Assembly (NCBI GenBank): GCA_001247695.2
Contig: LGRX02034300.1
Location: 1-64,000 of the forward strand
Origin: Cymbomonas tetramitiformis
Taxonomy: Eukaryota; Chlorophyta; Pyramimonadophyceae; Pyramimonadales; Pyramimonadaceae
Length of the DNA stretch: 64,000 bases
Reading direction: 5' to 3'
The notes beneath the pieces were generated by a model. The model searched no databases. It was given only the letters and a program-made list of their open reading frames with translations, and had not been told where the DNA came from. A program made the translations under genes and the position numbers. This document shows, in pieces, positions 40,047-52,085 of the stretch (the first letter of the stretch is position 1; each line of letters begins with the position of its first letter).

Positions 40047-42309
40047 ATTTATAGTCGTTATTACCTGTGTACCTCCCAAGACCTCGTTGGAGTTGGCATG
40101 GCCAAAGCGCAGATTCCACCCTTCAGCCGGAGAAAAGAATTCACGGGACCTTGCTACGAAGTATTTCAAGGACTTAGCTCGACTCAACTCGTAATTTTGG
40201 GCGGAACTGAAAAAAGGGTATTTTGGAACTGCAAAAGCATATTTTGTGGAGTAGAAAAAGGAGGCGCGACACCTCACCGAATCTATCATTTCGAAGAGGT
40301 ATCGCTTTTGCCACCTGATGAGTCAACAACCTCAGAATCAACCCTTGTGTTGACGCACTCATGAAAATAGAACCTGGAGCCATCAACAGACAAAAGGAAG
40401 CAAGGGATATCAGCGCAATCGTAAGGGGACCGCGACAACACGACGGTGCGCGTCGCGACTTGGGCAGTGCACGTATTGCAAGTGAATAAACGTTGCCGGA
40501 ATACTACTCAAACTTCAGTCAAACGTCAGAACCCACTATTAACGCTGATCGTGACAGAGGACTCCTCGTCCAAGCTAGCGAATTTGTATCCGAAGTAGGC
40601 AACTTGCGCGCTCCAAAGTACTGCAATACCCACGTACAATCTATTTCGTGACGGAGCCTGGAAACCTTTTCCCTGAAGCGACTTCACAATATATGAAAGC
40701 ACCATCTTTCCTTTCTGCAGCTGAAAATCGGCTCCCAGCTACGTAACGTTGGTACAGGCGAAGTGATTCCGGATCTATCCTTCGTGCGAGAGGCTTTCCG
40801 TCTTGTCGTGACCAGCGGTGATGGAGTACCCTATGTGGGAAACTCAGCACATCGAAATTGAAGCCATGCTCCAGACCGCAGCGGTGATGGAGCGGTGAAG
40901 GTATCCCCGTATCCCCCCCCATCCCGTTAGTTTTTAGGGGGGTTAGATAATTTTCCGAGCATGGCTTCACTTTTTTAATGCGGAGTTGCGGACATAGGAT
41001 GGAGATGGAGTCAGAAGATCGCGCATCGAATCGTCTCTTTACTATCAACTATGACATGTCATACTAAATACACCATAATTTGAATGTTTTGGCTCAGACG
41101 TTGAGCTTCGTTGTTTGAAACGCAGACGAAGGCCAAACGGGCAAACGGAAAGAACAAGATTCGGGTGTTAAAAGGTTTCTCGTCCAAGAAGTCCCCCCGC
41201 AGAATTTCTTGGACTGGTCGAAGAGGGATAACCCTAAAATGCTCGTTCGCTCTCTCTTTACATGAGCATAATCAGAAACCCCCACGTCGTTCTTCAGTGA
41301 CCCAGCGGGATTTAGACGTTCTAACTTCCCAGGTGCACAGCATTTTGAACTGCGTATTTTACTTCCGGATGCACAGTAAAGCACTTCTCTCAGACACGTA
41401 AGCTACATTCGTTCGTGCGGATAGGTCCAAGATCATTAAAGACATCTTGAAATATTGTTATTATTGTTGTTCAAGAACTTATCTGGGCACGTCAAATCGA
41501 CCCGCGAGAGTGAACAGAGTTTGGTTCAGGAGCGCATACAGAACCAGCTCAAGTAGCTTACTTCTTCGGTAGCGCTTTCGCTCTTGTGCGGCGCACATAC
41601 TCGAAAGGTAACCAGTGGAAAAGTGAATATCTGAATTTGATATGGTGTTCCTAGCGCCTCGACGTTTTTTTTCATATTTGACTGCGGCACCAGTCGAGCA
41701 CATAAGAGTTACCGCGCCAGGTTGCAAGTTGCTTACTTTCATATATATATTCCGCATTGGCTTGTTCAAACGTGGGTAGTACCTTTCAACAAGAATTCAC
41801 TTCGAAATCAGACGCTCTAGTTTACTACTGCTACTATATCTGCTCACATTTACTTCGACTGAAGTCGATAGGGAGTCTGCCAAAAGAATCATGCAGTTCT
41901 TCGAGTTTTGAGTTCGAAACTGCCATCGTAGCACCCAGGGTAAAAGTAAACAGGATCTGAGAATGTTCAGTTGTTTGAACGCATACTGAATGGAGCCTCA
42001 ATCATTCTGCGTTCGTATCGTTATCAGCACCAATCCGTAGTCATATTTTATAGAACGCGGTGCGAAGTATTGCGGTTTCTGAGGACTAAAGAATATTCTT
42101 CATCGCAAAACCTCAACCTTCATGCTGTTCCTGTATGACTAGGAATATTTAGAATATATGCTTTCCTCTTGCTTTGAGGGCCGCTTCTTGCGTTAGGCTT
42201 CATTATCAGTGTGTGTTGTGTTCGTGAGCCGGTATGTAAACACATGCAGGTTGTTGCACGTGTCAACCACGCCCCCTTCTGAACTTCGAGTCACGAAGGC
42301 TGCTTCAGT
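40047..42309. other. Divergent intergenic region between JMJD4 (-) and SAS-6 (+)
   Basis: 2.26 kb without recognisable coding sequence. It should contain both promoters. Two copies of a CAGCGGTGATGGAG motif occur at about 40814 and 40879. Open frames here (up to 135 residues, -) show no family features. Confidence 0.45.
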
Positions 42310-45300
42310 ATGACTCTCTCAACTTCACTTGCCTTCGACGGCCTCGCCGGTAGTCCTGGGGACAATCCTTGGCGTAGTTTCCAACCAGAACCTGCTTCGA
42401 CTTTGTATGAAAACTCCGTCTTCGTGAAAACCCAGCGTGCTGATCGAGAGGAAGTTAATGAGGAGCTGGTTGTCAGAATAAGCTTGGGTGTGAATAAACA
42501 GGAGCACCACACCAAGGTCAGACACCCAGAAGTCGATATGCTGTTGCAGTTTGCCATTTCCTGATGTTCCGAGCTGTTCGGATAGAGCTGGTAAACCAAG
42601 TTGATACCTTGTTAAGCGGGTTGCTCGCAGAATCTGAAAGTGCAAATAACTAGTGAAGAAGACCCCTTCTTTCTACACACGCTCGAGGTTGGTGAGGAAG
42701 ACTTTCAGAATCTGAAGGTGAGTTTCAGAACAGTGATACCATGTAGACGTAGGTCAGGTTTTGGCTTATGGTTGCAACTTTCACGGGATCCCGTCTGTGT
42801 GAAACAGGTTGAGCAGTCCATACTTGTGGATTTTGCCACGTTTCCGTCGGAGCTGATTGGCCTGCTCGATTCCTGCCGAGACGCTTACGATGAAGAGAGC
42901 CCAAAGTAGGGCAAGCTGTTCCGTTGGCTGCAACGTGTCTTTACCCTTTCATAACTGGAACTTGCACGTTGTAACCGATCATTTGTTTCTTTCAGGTTTC
43001 GGGCTGTTCTCCGCATCGACGCAGGCCAGTCCGTATTTAGTATTCTGGAGGTCAACCAGTTCAAGCACCTGACACATATTGCGTTGCAGTTTCGTCCAGG
43101 CAACGATGTATCTATCAAACAGGTTTGTGGACCCATCGGAGTGAGCTACTGCAGTTTGTGCAGGTTGATTTTCGACCTCTCTACCTTAGCTTCTTACGCT
43201 GGGCGCATCTGCTGGCCTGCTCCACAGTACTTGGCAGCCCGGCTATTTGAGGTGAAGGCAGAACGTGAAAGCCTACGGACCAACCTTGGAAGTACCAAAG
43301 AGGAACTCGCTGTGACAAAACTAAATGAAGAGCAGCTGTCTGAAGCCTTGGCAGACCAACGTGAAGCAAACTCGCGAGTCGTGGGGGACATGCGCAATTC
43401 TCAGGCAGCGTTACTGAACGATGCCAAGAAGAAGGTGACGGTTTGTCAAAATATTCATAGCACTTTCCAGTATCCTCGGCTGCTTTTGGTCCCATGCGTC
43501 CGTTTTCGGTCAACTGTCATCGTTGCGTATTGAGCTCACAGGCGGGGCAGGTTAGCCTACGAGCGCGAGGCTTCAACTTGTATCCCCTGACCATCAACTT
43601 CCACCCACGTTGTCGGTGGTTGGGTGAACATATGTTTCATCACGGGTTAAGAAAATATTTCTTCGAGAATCAAACTGTTGGCCTCTTTGCTTACTTCAGG
43701 CATTGGAGGAACTTGAAGAAACGTCTCAGCGATATGAAAGCGAAAGACTGGCGTCCGAAAATCGTCACAAGGATCATGCGACAGCCTTGGAGCAGCGCAA
43801 TGCGGAGCTGGACCTTCAAGTAACTCTCCTCTTTCTTTGCATCACCACAGAGATCTTACAACTATGAACTCTGCACCCTCGCACGCTTTATTCCGATCGG
43901 CGCGAGTCTTTAACGAGGCGATGGCTTACCACCCCTATTCACCATCGGTGATGAACCTGCACCTTGTTCCAGCTGTCATTGATTTTGAACCCTTTCCAGA
44001 CGCTGTGGGTAACTTGGCGCGGAGGGCGGCAGGTGCGCACGCTTATGGACCAGAAATACACGTTGGATAGCAAAGTGTCTGAACTTAGTGCCAAGCTGGG
44101 CACAGCAAACGGCGAGCTTTCAGCAGCAAAAGAGGAATTGGAGCGCCTGAGAAAGGATAACCTGCGCATGGACAGTGACGTTCACGAACGTGACAAGGGC
44201 CTAACGCAACACCAAATTGAGCTGAGTGGGTTGAAGCAACAGGTGCGAAGTTACCTCACGGCCCTTCGTGCACGCTGTTGATGCAGCTCTGGCTTGCGGA
44301 TCTCAAGGGTACGACGAACGAAGCTTAGTCTCCCAGGCCTCACCCAGCAAGCAGATACTTCGTGGAGCAAGTAGGAGCATCCGTTGTTGCTCGAGCCCTG
44401 ACGGCTCGGTGAACCAGCGGTCCAATGTCATTAAGCAGTTCGCCGCAGCCAGTACTGAAGGCGAGGTGGACATCCCTTGCAGGTGACAGATAAGGACGAG
44501 TTGCTTAAGACACTGCGACAGCAACTGGAGGCGGCTGAGAAACACAAGGTGCGTTGCTGGAGCGCTCGGCATCGCGAGGACCCTTCGGGCGATGAGCATA
44601 TCAGGAACCCTGAACAGCATAAGGAAAGCAAATCCACTTACAACAGGCCGTGTCGGTTACCTTGCTCGCCAGGCTGCATTGGAGCAATCCTGGCAAGAAA
44701 CCCGCAGCGCTTCCAACAGAGCGGAGGAGCGCGTCACGGCGGTCAGCTCCGAAGTGAAGAAGGGAAACCAGATCATCGAGCGCCTTCAGGTGAGAGCTCT
44801 CGGAGGCCCTGAGAACAACACCCGCGCCTCAAGCTCTTGCCCAACTGTTCAAGTGGCCAGGCTTGCCTGAGCTCCTAGTGCCAGCAGTGACGACTTTTCA
44901 CCTTTATCATCCCCTCCGTCGTTTTGTCTGTTGCAGAGCGAGTTGCGTTCTGCCAAGGCCAAGTCAAAGTTGAAGGCGGCAGTGATAGCACAACAAGAGA
45001 ATCTCTCAAACGAGCGCCAGTCCACTGTTGACAAGCTTACCCGGGAGGTGCGCCCATGGGCGGTCACAACTTCCTTATGGAAGATCCCATCCGCAGGTTC
45101 CACAAGGGCCCTGCATCACGCGCACTTCTGTTCCCTGGCACTCTCAAGCTTCCCGCCGGTGCCACCTCTTGAGCTGGGCTCCACCTTCCTTGCTGCTCCT
45201 ACCAAAGGGGTGTTTGGGCTTCACTTGCAGTTGGGTTCCAAGCGCCTGGACGCCGACAGTCTGCAGGAAGAGAATGTGAACCTGAAGACCCGCGTGGAGG

Positions 45301-45865
45301 ATCAGAAGAAGAAGCTCGAAGAGAGCCAAGCTTTGCTGCAGTCTAATCAGCAAATGATTCAGTGGTTAAACCAGCAGGTGAGCTGAGTTAGTCTTGTTCC
45401 CTGCTTTCCTACACTAAACTTCAGGAGAGGCCTACTCATGGTATTGTGCTGTTCCAGGTCAATGAAGCTCAGCTGGGAACTATGGGAAGTGGGTCCCGCT
45501 ACTCGTTCCGACCTAGCATTAATCCTCTTCCCTTACAAGCACGCTCTGCAGCTGGCACCCCGACTGTGGGTGGCCCGACTCCCTCTTCGAGCTCGAGGCC
45601 TTTCACCGCTCCTGAGGCAAGCCGGATTGGGCAAATTCCCACAAGTGTAGGGGCAAAGAGTACGGGGTACTCCTCTTACAGGAGTGACGCATCTACTGTG
45701 CCATTGACGAGTAGTAAGGAGTCAAATTTAGAGCCAGTATCATATCGCGTTAAGGGTCCACATACGGGCACGTACAGCGCTGTTCCTTCAAAGTATGGTT
45801 CGGGTGAGAACAGCTCCAACGGCATGAATAGAATTGGGTCAATGTCAGACACCTTAAAAGTGTAA
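42310..45865 (+). CDS. SAS6: Spindle assembly abnormal protein 6 (SAS-6), centriole cartwheel protein, 12 exons
   Basis: SAS-6 dimers assemble the nine-fold cartwheel at the base of new centrioles. Exons: 42310-42516, 42631-42717, 42808-42905, 42996-43122, 43228-43434, 43700-43819, 44033-44242, 44483-44548, 44673-44789, 44937-45047, 45231-45377 and 45458-45865. Every junction is GT-AG and in phase, giving 634 residues. The N-terminal head shows 'EEDPFFLHTLEVGEEDFQNLK', 'QSILVDFATFPSELIGLL' and 'VNQFKHLTHIALQFRPGND', the SAS-6 hallmarks. A long coiled coil follows from exon 5 through exon 11, ending in 'MIQWLNQQ'. The last exon is a Ser/Pro/Gly-rich unstructured tail. No damage is seen. It implies an organism that builds centrioles or basal bodies. 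Confidence 0.95.
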
Positions 45866-47464
45866 TTCAGGCCAGGTCATTCATGGGACAAGGAATTTAC
45901 AAATAGCCGTCCATTGAATCGGATGATATATGGAGAGGTGATAGTTGGCAATTTTGTATAGCAAATTGTGCCTCAATCGTGTGTGCGAAACCAAATGACT
46001 TTGATTACTGATGGCAACGGTAAGAGTTGACGACATAGCACACCTGCTACCTCCGGAAATTACTGCTCCAGATCATGGGTACGCCGGATGTTTGTGGAAT
46101 GTTTTGGTGCATGTATTACGGATAATTTGATTCGATCCATGAGATTTGTTCACGTAAGTCGAGGATATTGTGTGATGTATGTCTGTGAAGACATCCAATG
46201 CGACACGTTTTTGAAGTTTTGAAGATTGTCAGACCTCGTTGGAACAGTTTTCAAGAACGCCAGGTTCGGGGATTTGGGAAAAAATCGTTTTCACCTTGAA
46301 ATTGTTAATATTAACAAAACGCCGTTTTTAACCTATTTAGGCATATTTTGGTGGCGTTGGAAGGGTTAAGGGGAATGCTTACATGCAGTTTCGAAGTGCT
46401 GTACATCGCCAGGCCTTGTTTCGACAGTTTTCCAGAACGTCGGGTTTTACGAACCATAATAATCCTTGTTAGCTTGAAATTGTGGGGGAAATCGCCGTTT
46501 TTAGCCTATTTCGTCTCAAGCCTTAACACTTCAAAGGCGATATGGTAACCACAATATGAATATCAGCAAATCTATGTTGTTAACGTGCAACAATACGCAT
46601 AGTAGAACTTAATGATAATTGCTTGAACACGTGTACACAAGTAAGCCTAGCACCCATCTCAGACATATTTCAAAATGGGCCAAAATGGATCAACAACACG
46701 GAAGGTATGCCATTTCAAGTGAATATGAAATATGAATATCAGCAATACAGTACCAAATGTCGCCTTTTAAGTGTTATTAAGGGAGTATTTGCAACATAAA
46801 CCCAAGGGGCTGACCGTGTATAGGTAGGTAAATTATGCGAGAATTCCATAAAAGCTTAAGATATTACCGGAACGGACCCCATATACCATCGGATTATGAT
46901 TACTTCATGGTATTAAAGCATGAGAAGAAATAGTTGTGCGTTGTTCCATATCCATGAGTTGTTATTAGTGCATAATTGAGTCCTTGTGTGTTTAGTTTAT
47001 GCAGGGCGATGGGTCGCGTCTACATCTGCTAACGCACACCTTAATTCAAATGAACTAGTTGATTATCTTTCCGTCCTGGTGGACGCAGTGACCGAAAAAG
47101 GTTTTGCCTCTGCTAGTTCCCGTGCTCTTTTCTGAAACTCAAACGGAACGGGTCTGCGGTTTAAGTGTGCCTATCTCGTGTTTGTGACTTTCAAGGATAG
47201 CATCTCCATTTTGTAGCTACCCCCCTGGCATTTTGTAGCTTCGATGCATTTTTGTAGCTCTTTTAGAATTGCCCAAGAAAATCCTCTGAAAATTCCCGGA
47301 TTTCCTTCGCTCCCTTATAGGAGAATCCGGAAAATTCTGAAGAAATCTTCCACCATCCTCACTCAGAACCAAGCGTTCCAGCCTGCACAAGGTTGCATCA
47401 CCACACAGCGCCCTCAGATTTTTGTAGCTACACCACCCAACGCATCCTGCGGTTCGGTGGCAGT
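45866..47464. other. Spacer downstream of SAS-6
   Basis: AT-rich, no gene. Two diverged direct copies of a roughly 180-bp segment lie at about 46220-46350 and 46405-46515 (shared CAGTTTTC-AGAACG-C and CGCCGTTTTTA-CCTATTT). TTTTGTAGCT occurs three times within 47205-47265. Confidence 0.45.
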
Positions 47465-50400
47465 TGCTGAATATATCAGCTGGACTGTATATTCGGTGAG
47501 ACAGATAATCAGAATAGATCGCCGGTGAGAATACTCAGTCTTCCCGTTATATGTTCGGGGTCTAGGGTTCCGGGGCCTGTGACAGTCATACACCCTAACT
47601 ATAGGAATGACAGTCGGGGCGTCACTTTCAGCACACCACCTAGGGTGGTGACTGGCAAACCAGGTGGCCACGGAACTGAAACTAACACCTACTCAGCTTC
47701 GGTGGAAATAAGCATCCTACAGGAGAACCTGTCCTTTCTGGCAGGGTAACTCCTAAAACTAGCAGTCAGTGAGGCATACTGCAGAATACAGATACAGTTA
47801 AAACCCTAAATCAAGCCCATCTTGGGGCAACCTGAACCAACAGCATCTCAAACTGGGGGCAGGCTAATCCAATCCTTTCAGCTCTAGCCACGTCGAGAGT
47901 GCCCAGGAGAGCCGGTGCCACTGTTACAGCGCCCATGAGAGCTGGTACCACTGTTTGACAAATCATGCGTAGAGCAAAATGAGAGAGTTGATAAAGTGCC
48001 GATGTTCCTCGGTAGTCAGTTGCACCGGGCGCAACCAGCCGGGTCCTGTGCTCGATTGACGAAGAAGGTGCATCCCTGTCCAACTCGGCCCAGGCGGGTG
48101 GCACATAGATCGGCGACGGTGGAGCACCACCCGGCGAGGGCGGCACGGTAACGATCGGAGCCGCTTCGGGCGGCTGCGAGGGACCCGGGTACCACGTCCA
48201 AAGGGTGCCGAGATAACTGGTCTCCCATGGTCGTTGGGGGACCACCCCTCCGGTCGCCAATAGAGCGCCGGCGGGACGGCTGTGGGCGTCAGCACACCAG
48301 CACCACCGACCTCGTCGCCGGTGTGCTCCGGTGTCGCTGATGATGCTTGCGCGGAGTGACCTTGGGAAGGCATGGCAGTCGCACAAACAACGAACAGCAC
48401 GCAGACTGCGAGAGATGTGAGGGCGGAGAACCCAAAACCCATCGGTGGTCTGCCGCACCCCAAGGCCTGCCGTGGTGCTGGCGGAAGACCCCCGTCGTCA
48501 ATCCTGGAGCCGTCCGCTGCCACTGAAACCGAGTCCACGGGCGCAACGGTCCCCATGCTGTGCATCGCAAGGGTCGGCTCCGGTCCCGTGAGGCCCAAGT
48601 TGACCGTGAACTTGTCCATGAAGGACATGTGCGGCTCCGGTGCGCGTGCAACGCGCTGACGGGGTACAACTCCTCGTCGGACACCGCCGACTGCGGAGCG
48701 GAGGGCGGCGCTGGCGGCGGTGGTACGACCAGAGCGTCGGCATGGACCTTGCCATGGACCTCAAAGTTGCCGATGTTCACAGAACCACCAACCGCGCACT
48801 GCCCCCTGCGGTCGGACCCCGAAGCGGATGTCAGCGGGCTGGCAGCACTCCAGATACTCGTCGATGGTGTCGGGCACCTGCTCCTCGGCGACAGCGAAGG
48901 AGAAGGCGGAGACGGTGTCGTAGAGCTCCGGCTTGCCGTCTGCAATGTAGCAGACGGCGTCGAAACGAGCGGCGTCGTTGTTGTCCATGGATGGCGTTCT
49001 GGAACAGCGTGGCGAAGACGTCGTTCTCGCTGTCCGCAACGCTGAAGCCGTGTGCGCCAACATGTCCGCGTGGCCCGCCGTTCGGGCAGTCCCGATGCCA
49101 ATGTTTCTCCGCCGTAGCGGAGCATGTCGGGTTCCCGCACAGAGGAACGAACGTACCGGTGGGTTTGTGGAAAGCCACCTTCCCCGAAGGCTTCCCACGG
49201 AAGGTCTGCGGGAAGTTGCCGTGCTCGGGAAGAGGCTTCGCTGCGAAGCGGACTCCGTCACCATGTCCACCTCGTCCGATGGCGTTCTTCTTGTCGTTGC
49301 AGGTCGTGAAGCCCTTCGTGTCGTCGATACGGTTGTGAAGGGCTTTGATCTCTTTCTTCATGTCGAAGAGCTGGTCGCGGAGCTCGCTGAAGATGGTCTT
49401 GAAGTCCTCGTCGTCGCTCTGTCCAGTCAGGGTGAGGGCGGAGAACGTGCGCGCAGCAGGCGGGACGTGCGAGTCCGTCCCGTTTTGTGCGTAGCACTCA
49501 CGGGTCCATTGCTGGATGGTGGCAAGGGACTCCGCCGCACGTTGGTCGTGCAGCAAAAGGCGGTTGACAACCGGGGCATAGAAAACCGGGTCGAGGGACT
49601 TGATGTACAGGGACTTGACCTCCATGTCGTCGAGGGTGCTCTTCCGTCGAGCGGACCGGAGAGCGGCGTTGAAGGCGGCGATAGTCCGCGACGGGTCGGA
49701 CTGGGTGATCTTGATGGCCAGAAGGTCTGCGGTGCCCTGAAAGGGTCCGCCGGAATCCAGAAGCATCCTGGCGATCTCCAGCAACACCCGTTTCCCATCA
49801 AACGGGCGCGTCTCCGCCGAAGACTCCATCCAGTCTGCCGCGGGCGATGATGTACTCCAATGTCGAAATCAACAGCTTGTTTGCCTCAGCGCGGACGGGC
49901 AGGGTGGCATCCTCCAGGTCGAACCGAGGGAAGAAAACGCGTCCTCCTCAGTGACGAAAATGTCCCGTAGCGCCAGGACCAGACGGGCGAAGACGGAGCC
50001 GACGCTCGACTCGGTACCGTGAAAACGCCCATGTTTGTCGCCGTAAACCTTCTTGATGACGAGCTTGGCGGCCCGCTCGTCGAAGGGCTCCTTCGCCAGA
50101 CGTCTGACCTCGTCGAGGAACATCGCTCCCGCTGATTGGGCAGCCGACGGTGCAGTCGCAACCGTAGGAGTGGCTGGTGTGGTTGCATGTCTGGCTGCGG
50201 CATCGTCGAAAATGGTAACTAGTGAGCGGCGTGCGGCCGCAGTGTGTGATCTCGTAGAAGTGCCCATGATGAAATGACTATAGAGACAGGGTGAGGTGAA
50301 TAATGCTAGGTGAGGCTAACGGTGTGGGCGACGGCTTGCGAGTTGTGGCGGGTCGTCGAGGATAATCCGGGGAAACAGCAAATAATACGCGGTCGTGTGG

Positions 50401-50510
50401 GACGAAAGGACGTGATCGATGCCGGACGGTATACTAGTGACCATAAACAACAAAATCCAACCCAACGATACTGCACGGAAAATTAAGCTGCCATAACGCG
50501 CGCCCCAATT
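47465..50510 (-). mobile_element. Copia-like non-autonomous retroelement, copy 2 (inverted relative to copy 1)
   Basis: Same element as at 8.7-22.5 kb without the nested insertions, which makes it the empty-site reference. It matches copy 1 from about 50510 (CAATTGGGGCGCGCG on the minus strand) to 47465 (...TATTCAGCA). The two copies differ at many positions, so neither is a recent duplicate of the other. There is no pol and no clear 5' LTR. Confidence 0.8.
47811..50267 (-). pseudogene. Gag-like protein with Cys-His knuckle and membrane segment (copy 2), frameshifted
   Basis: Three overlapping frames (50267-49869, 49829-48831 and the frames ending at 47811/47963) together cover the whole protein. 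Breaks are near 49850-49920, at the CCATCCATGG repeat near 48985 (four extra bases relative to copy 1), and near 48800. The knuckle 'CGNPTCSATAEKHWHRDC' is intact here. The hydrophobic helix 'FSALTSLAVCVLFVVCATAM' and Pro-rich tail follow, and the end 'LLVQVAPRWA' matches copy 1. The function was presumably Gag of a copia-class element with an unusual membrane segment. Confidence 0.75.
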
Positions 50511-50695
50511 GTCCAATCAACCGCGCGTCCGTAACTGCGCCATACCGCCCATACCGAAAACCTCTCTAACGCGGGTGCCTCACCGCATCTCAGCGTCGGT
50601 GTTTAGCCAAACATGGCCAAAGTCGCGATTAATATGAAGTCATTAAGGGTGCGTGGGGACTAGCTTCTTTGAATATATGTTTGGGCCATATCTGA

Positions 50696-51270
50696 TAATC
50701 ACTCACCAATAAGAAAGTCCTAAATATGGGGTCAGCCAGCGAATTTCGTCAAGTTGTGACCCCCCCCCGCCAGCGCCAGCGACCTATGAAATTGCTAAGA
50801 ATAAGAAATCCCGATTTCGTAGCTCAGCCAGCCAATTTCTTATTCTTATTGCTTAAGGAGGAGGCAGCCAGCTATCATGAAATTGGCACTCAGCGACGGC
50901 CACAGTGGTAAAACTTTAGTATGGATCCTGAAAGCCGTGAGCAGACATGTGATAGTTGATAAGTCACTTTTCGCCGACCAGCCAACGTTTGCACCTCCGT
51001 TCGAAAAACTTCAACAGTCTGTATGATATTTTTATTGAGATAAATTGTGTATAAGCATCAAAATCCTTGTTAAATCAAGTAAACCCACCAAATAATCCAG
51101 CCAAAATTTCTTAACCATTTTTCACTATGATTCAAGCCAGCCAGCCCCTTGATTTCTTATTTTGGCAAATTTCTTAAGAAATTAAAGCTAGCCAGCAAAT
51201 TTCGTCAAGTTGTGACCCCCAAACATATTTGGGTTTCTTATTGCTATTATTTCTTATTGGTGAGTGATTA
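50696..51270. mobile_element. TIR element (MITE-like), copy 2, uninterrupted, 575 bp
   Basis: The same TAATCACTCACCAATAAG ends and interior as 11399-14985. It contains a single AAATT at the position where copy 1 carries the LTR dimer. It lies between the copia-like element and a broken open frame. Confidence 0.8.
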
Positions 51271-51913
51271 CTGTAATGGTCTCATATTGTCTGTCTGAGA
51301 TGTAATCATAGTGTGAGTTAATATCACTGACTTTAGCAAGAACAGAAGAGGGCGGGTCCATATGGTCATTATATTCGAAAATGGAACCTGCTGGAATTAG
51401 GATGCAACCGTCATCGGTGATGCTATATTCAAAGTCGTATTGAAAACTGTTGGTTCCTTCGATTCTGACAAAGACATTAGGGTTTTTGGCATTGTTACTG
51501 TATTCTGTGTATTGTATTGACATGGCCTCTAAGTCAATATTGGTAATGTGAATAAGAGAGATGGAATCTCTGTCACCATTTCCTTTCCAATGAAACTCAC
51601 CCGTGTCCGGGGGTACTATGTTGTCTCTATATTGTTTCTTGACATATCTGGCCTGTGGGTCCAAACCTACACGGTTTTGAAGCATTTCCTTTTCGATTTC
51701 GGTTAGCCATCCAGGGGGTCTATTACCGTTCAGCCTGAAAAAGCCTTTGCTTTCTTGCCAGTTTTTTAACATTCCACCGCAGGGAGTCAGAAAGGAACCT
51801 GTGTGCTTGAGGTTATATTTTTGAATTGCGGAGGTAACATTCCTTGTCAGGGTCATGACCGATGACATATGTGTCATACATGCCATACGTGTCATACCTG
51901 TCAGACATGTCAT
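51254..51913 (-). pseudogene. Unrecognised protein truncated by the TIR element
   Basis: The 219-residue frame is coding-like from about residue 25 ('TSAIQKYNLKHTGSFLTPCGG', 'GFFRLNGNRPPGWLTEIEKEML', 'GCILIPAGSIFEYNDHMDPPSS'). Its first 25 residues come from a GTCAT-rich repeat and its last five (VITHQ) from the TIR element end. The original C-terminus is therefore lost, and the start is uncertain. I do not recognise the family. Confidence 0.45.
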
Positions 51914-52085
51914 ACCATGTCATGTCATGTCATGTCGGTCATGTCATATATTATTATGACAGTCGGTCGCGTCATATATTATTATGACAGTCGACAGTAT
52001 GGTCGACCATGACTGTACAGGTCGAGTCGCGTCATATATTTATGACAGTCGTCAGTACGGTCGACGATGACTGTACATGTCGCCA
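51840..52085. repeat. GTCAT-rich repeat with inverted GTCGAC segments
   Basis: Dense GTCATAC/ATGTCAT units (CATGTCATGTCATGTCATG) are followed by about three copies of a unit containing CGTCATATATTATTATGACA with GTCGAC-type palindromes. AT/GC alternation suggests cruciform-prone DNA. Confidence 0.75.

Noticed and set aside
40641..41048. 135-residue minus-strand frame between JMJD4 and SAS-6
   Set aside because: No motif, no splice context and odd composition; probably chance.
48372..49850. Long plus-strand frames opposite gag copy 2
   Set aside because: GC-rich antisense shadows; the minus strand carries the Cys-His knuckle and matches copy 1.
51254..51913. Complete small gene
   Set aside because: Its first residues derive from a GTCAT repeat and its last five from a TIR element, so both ends are artificial.
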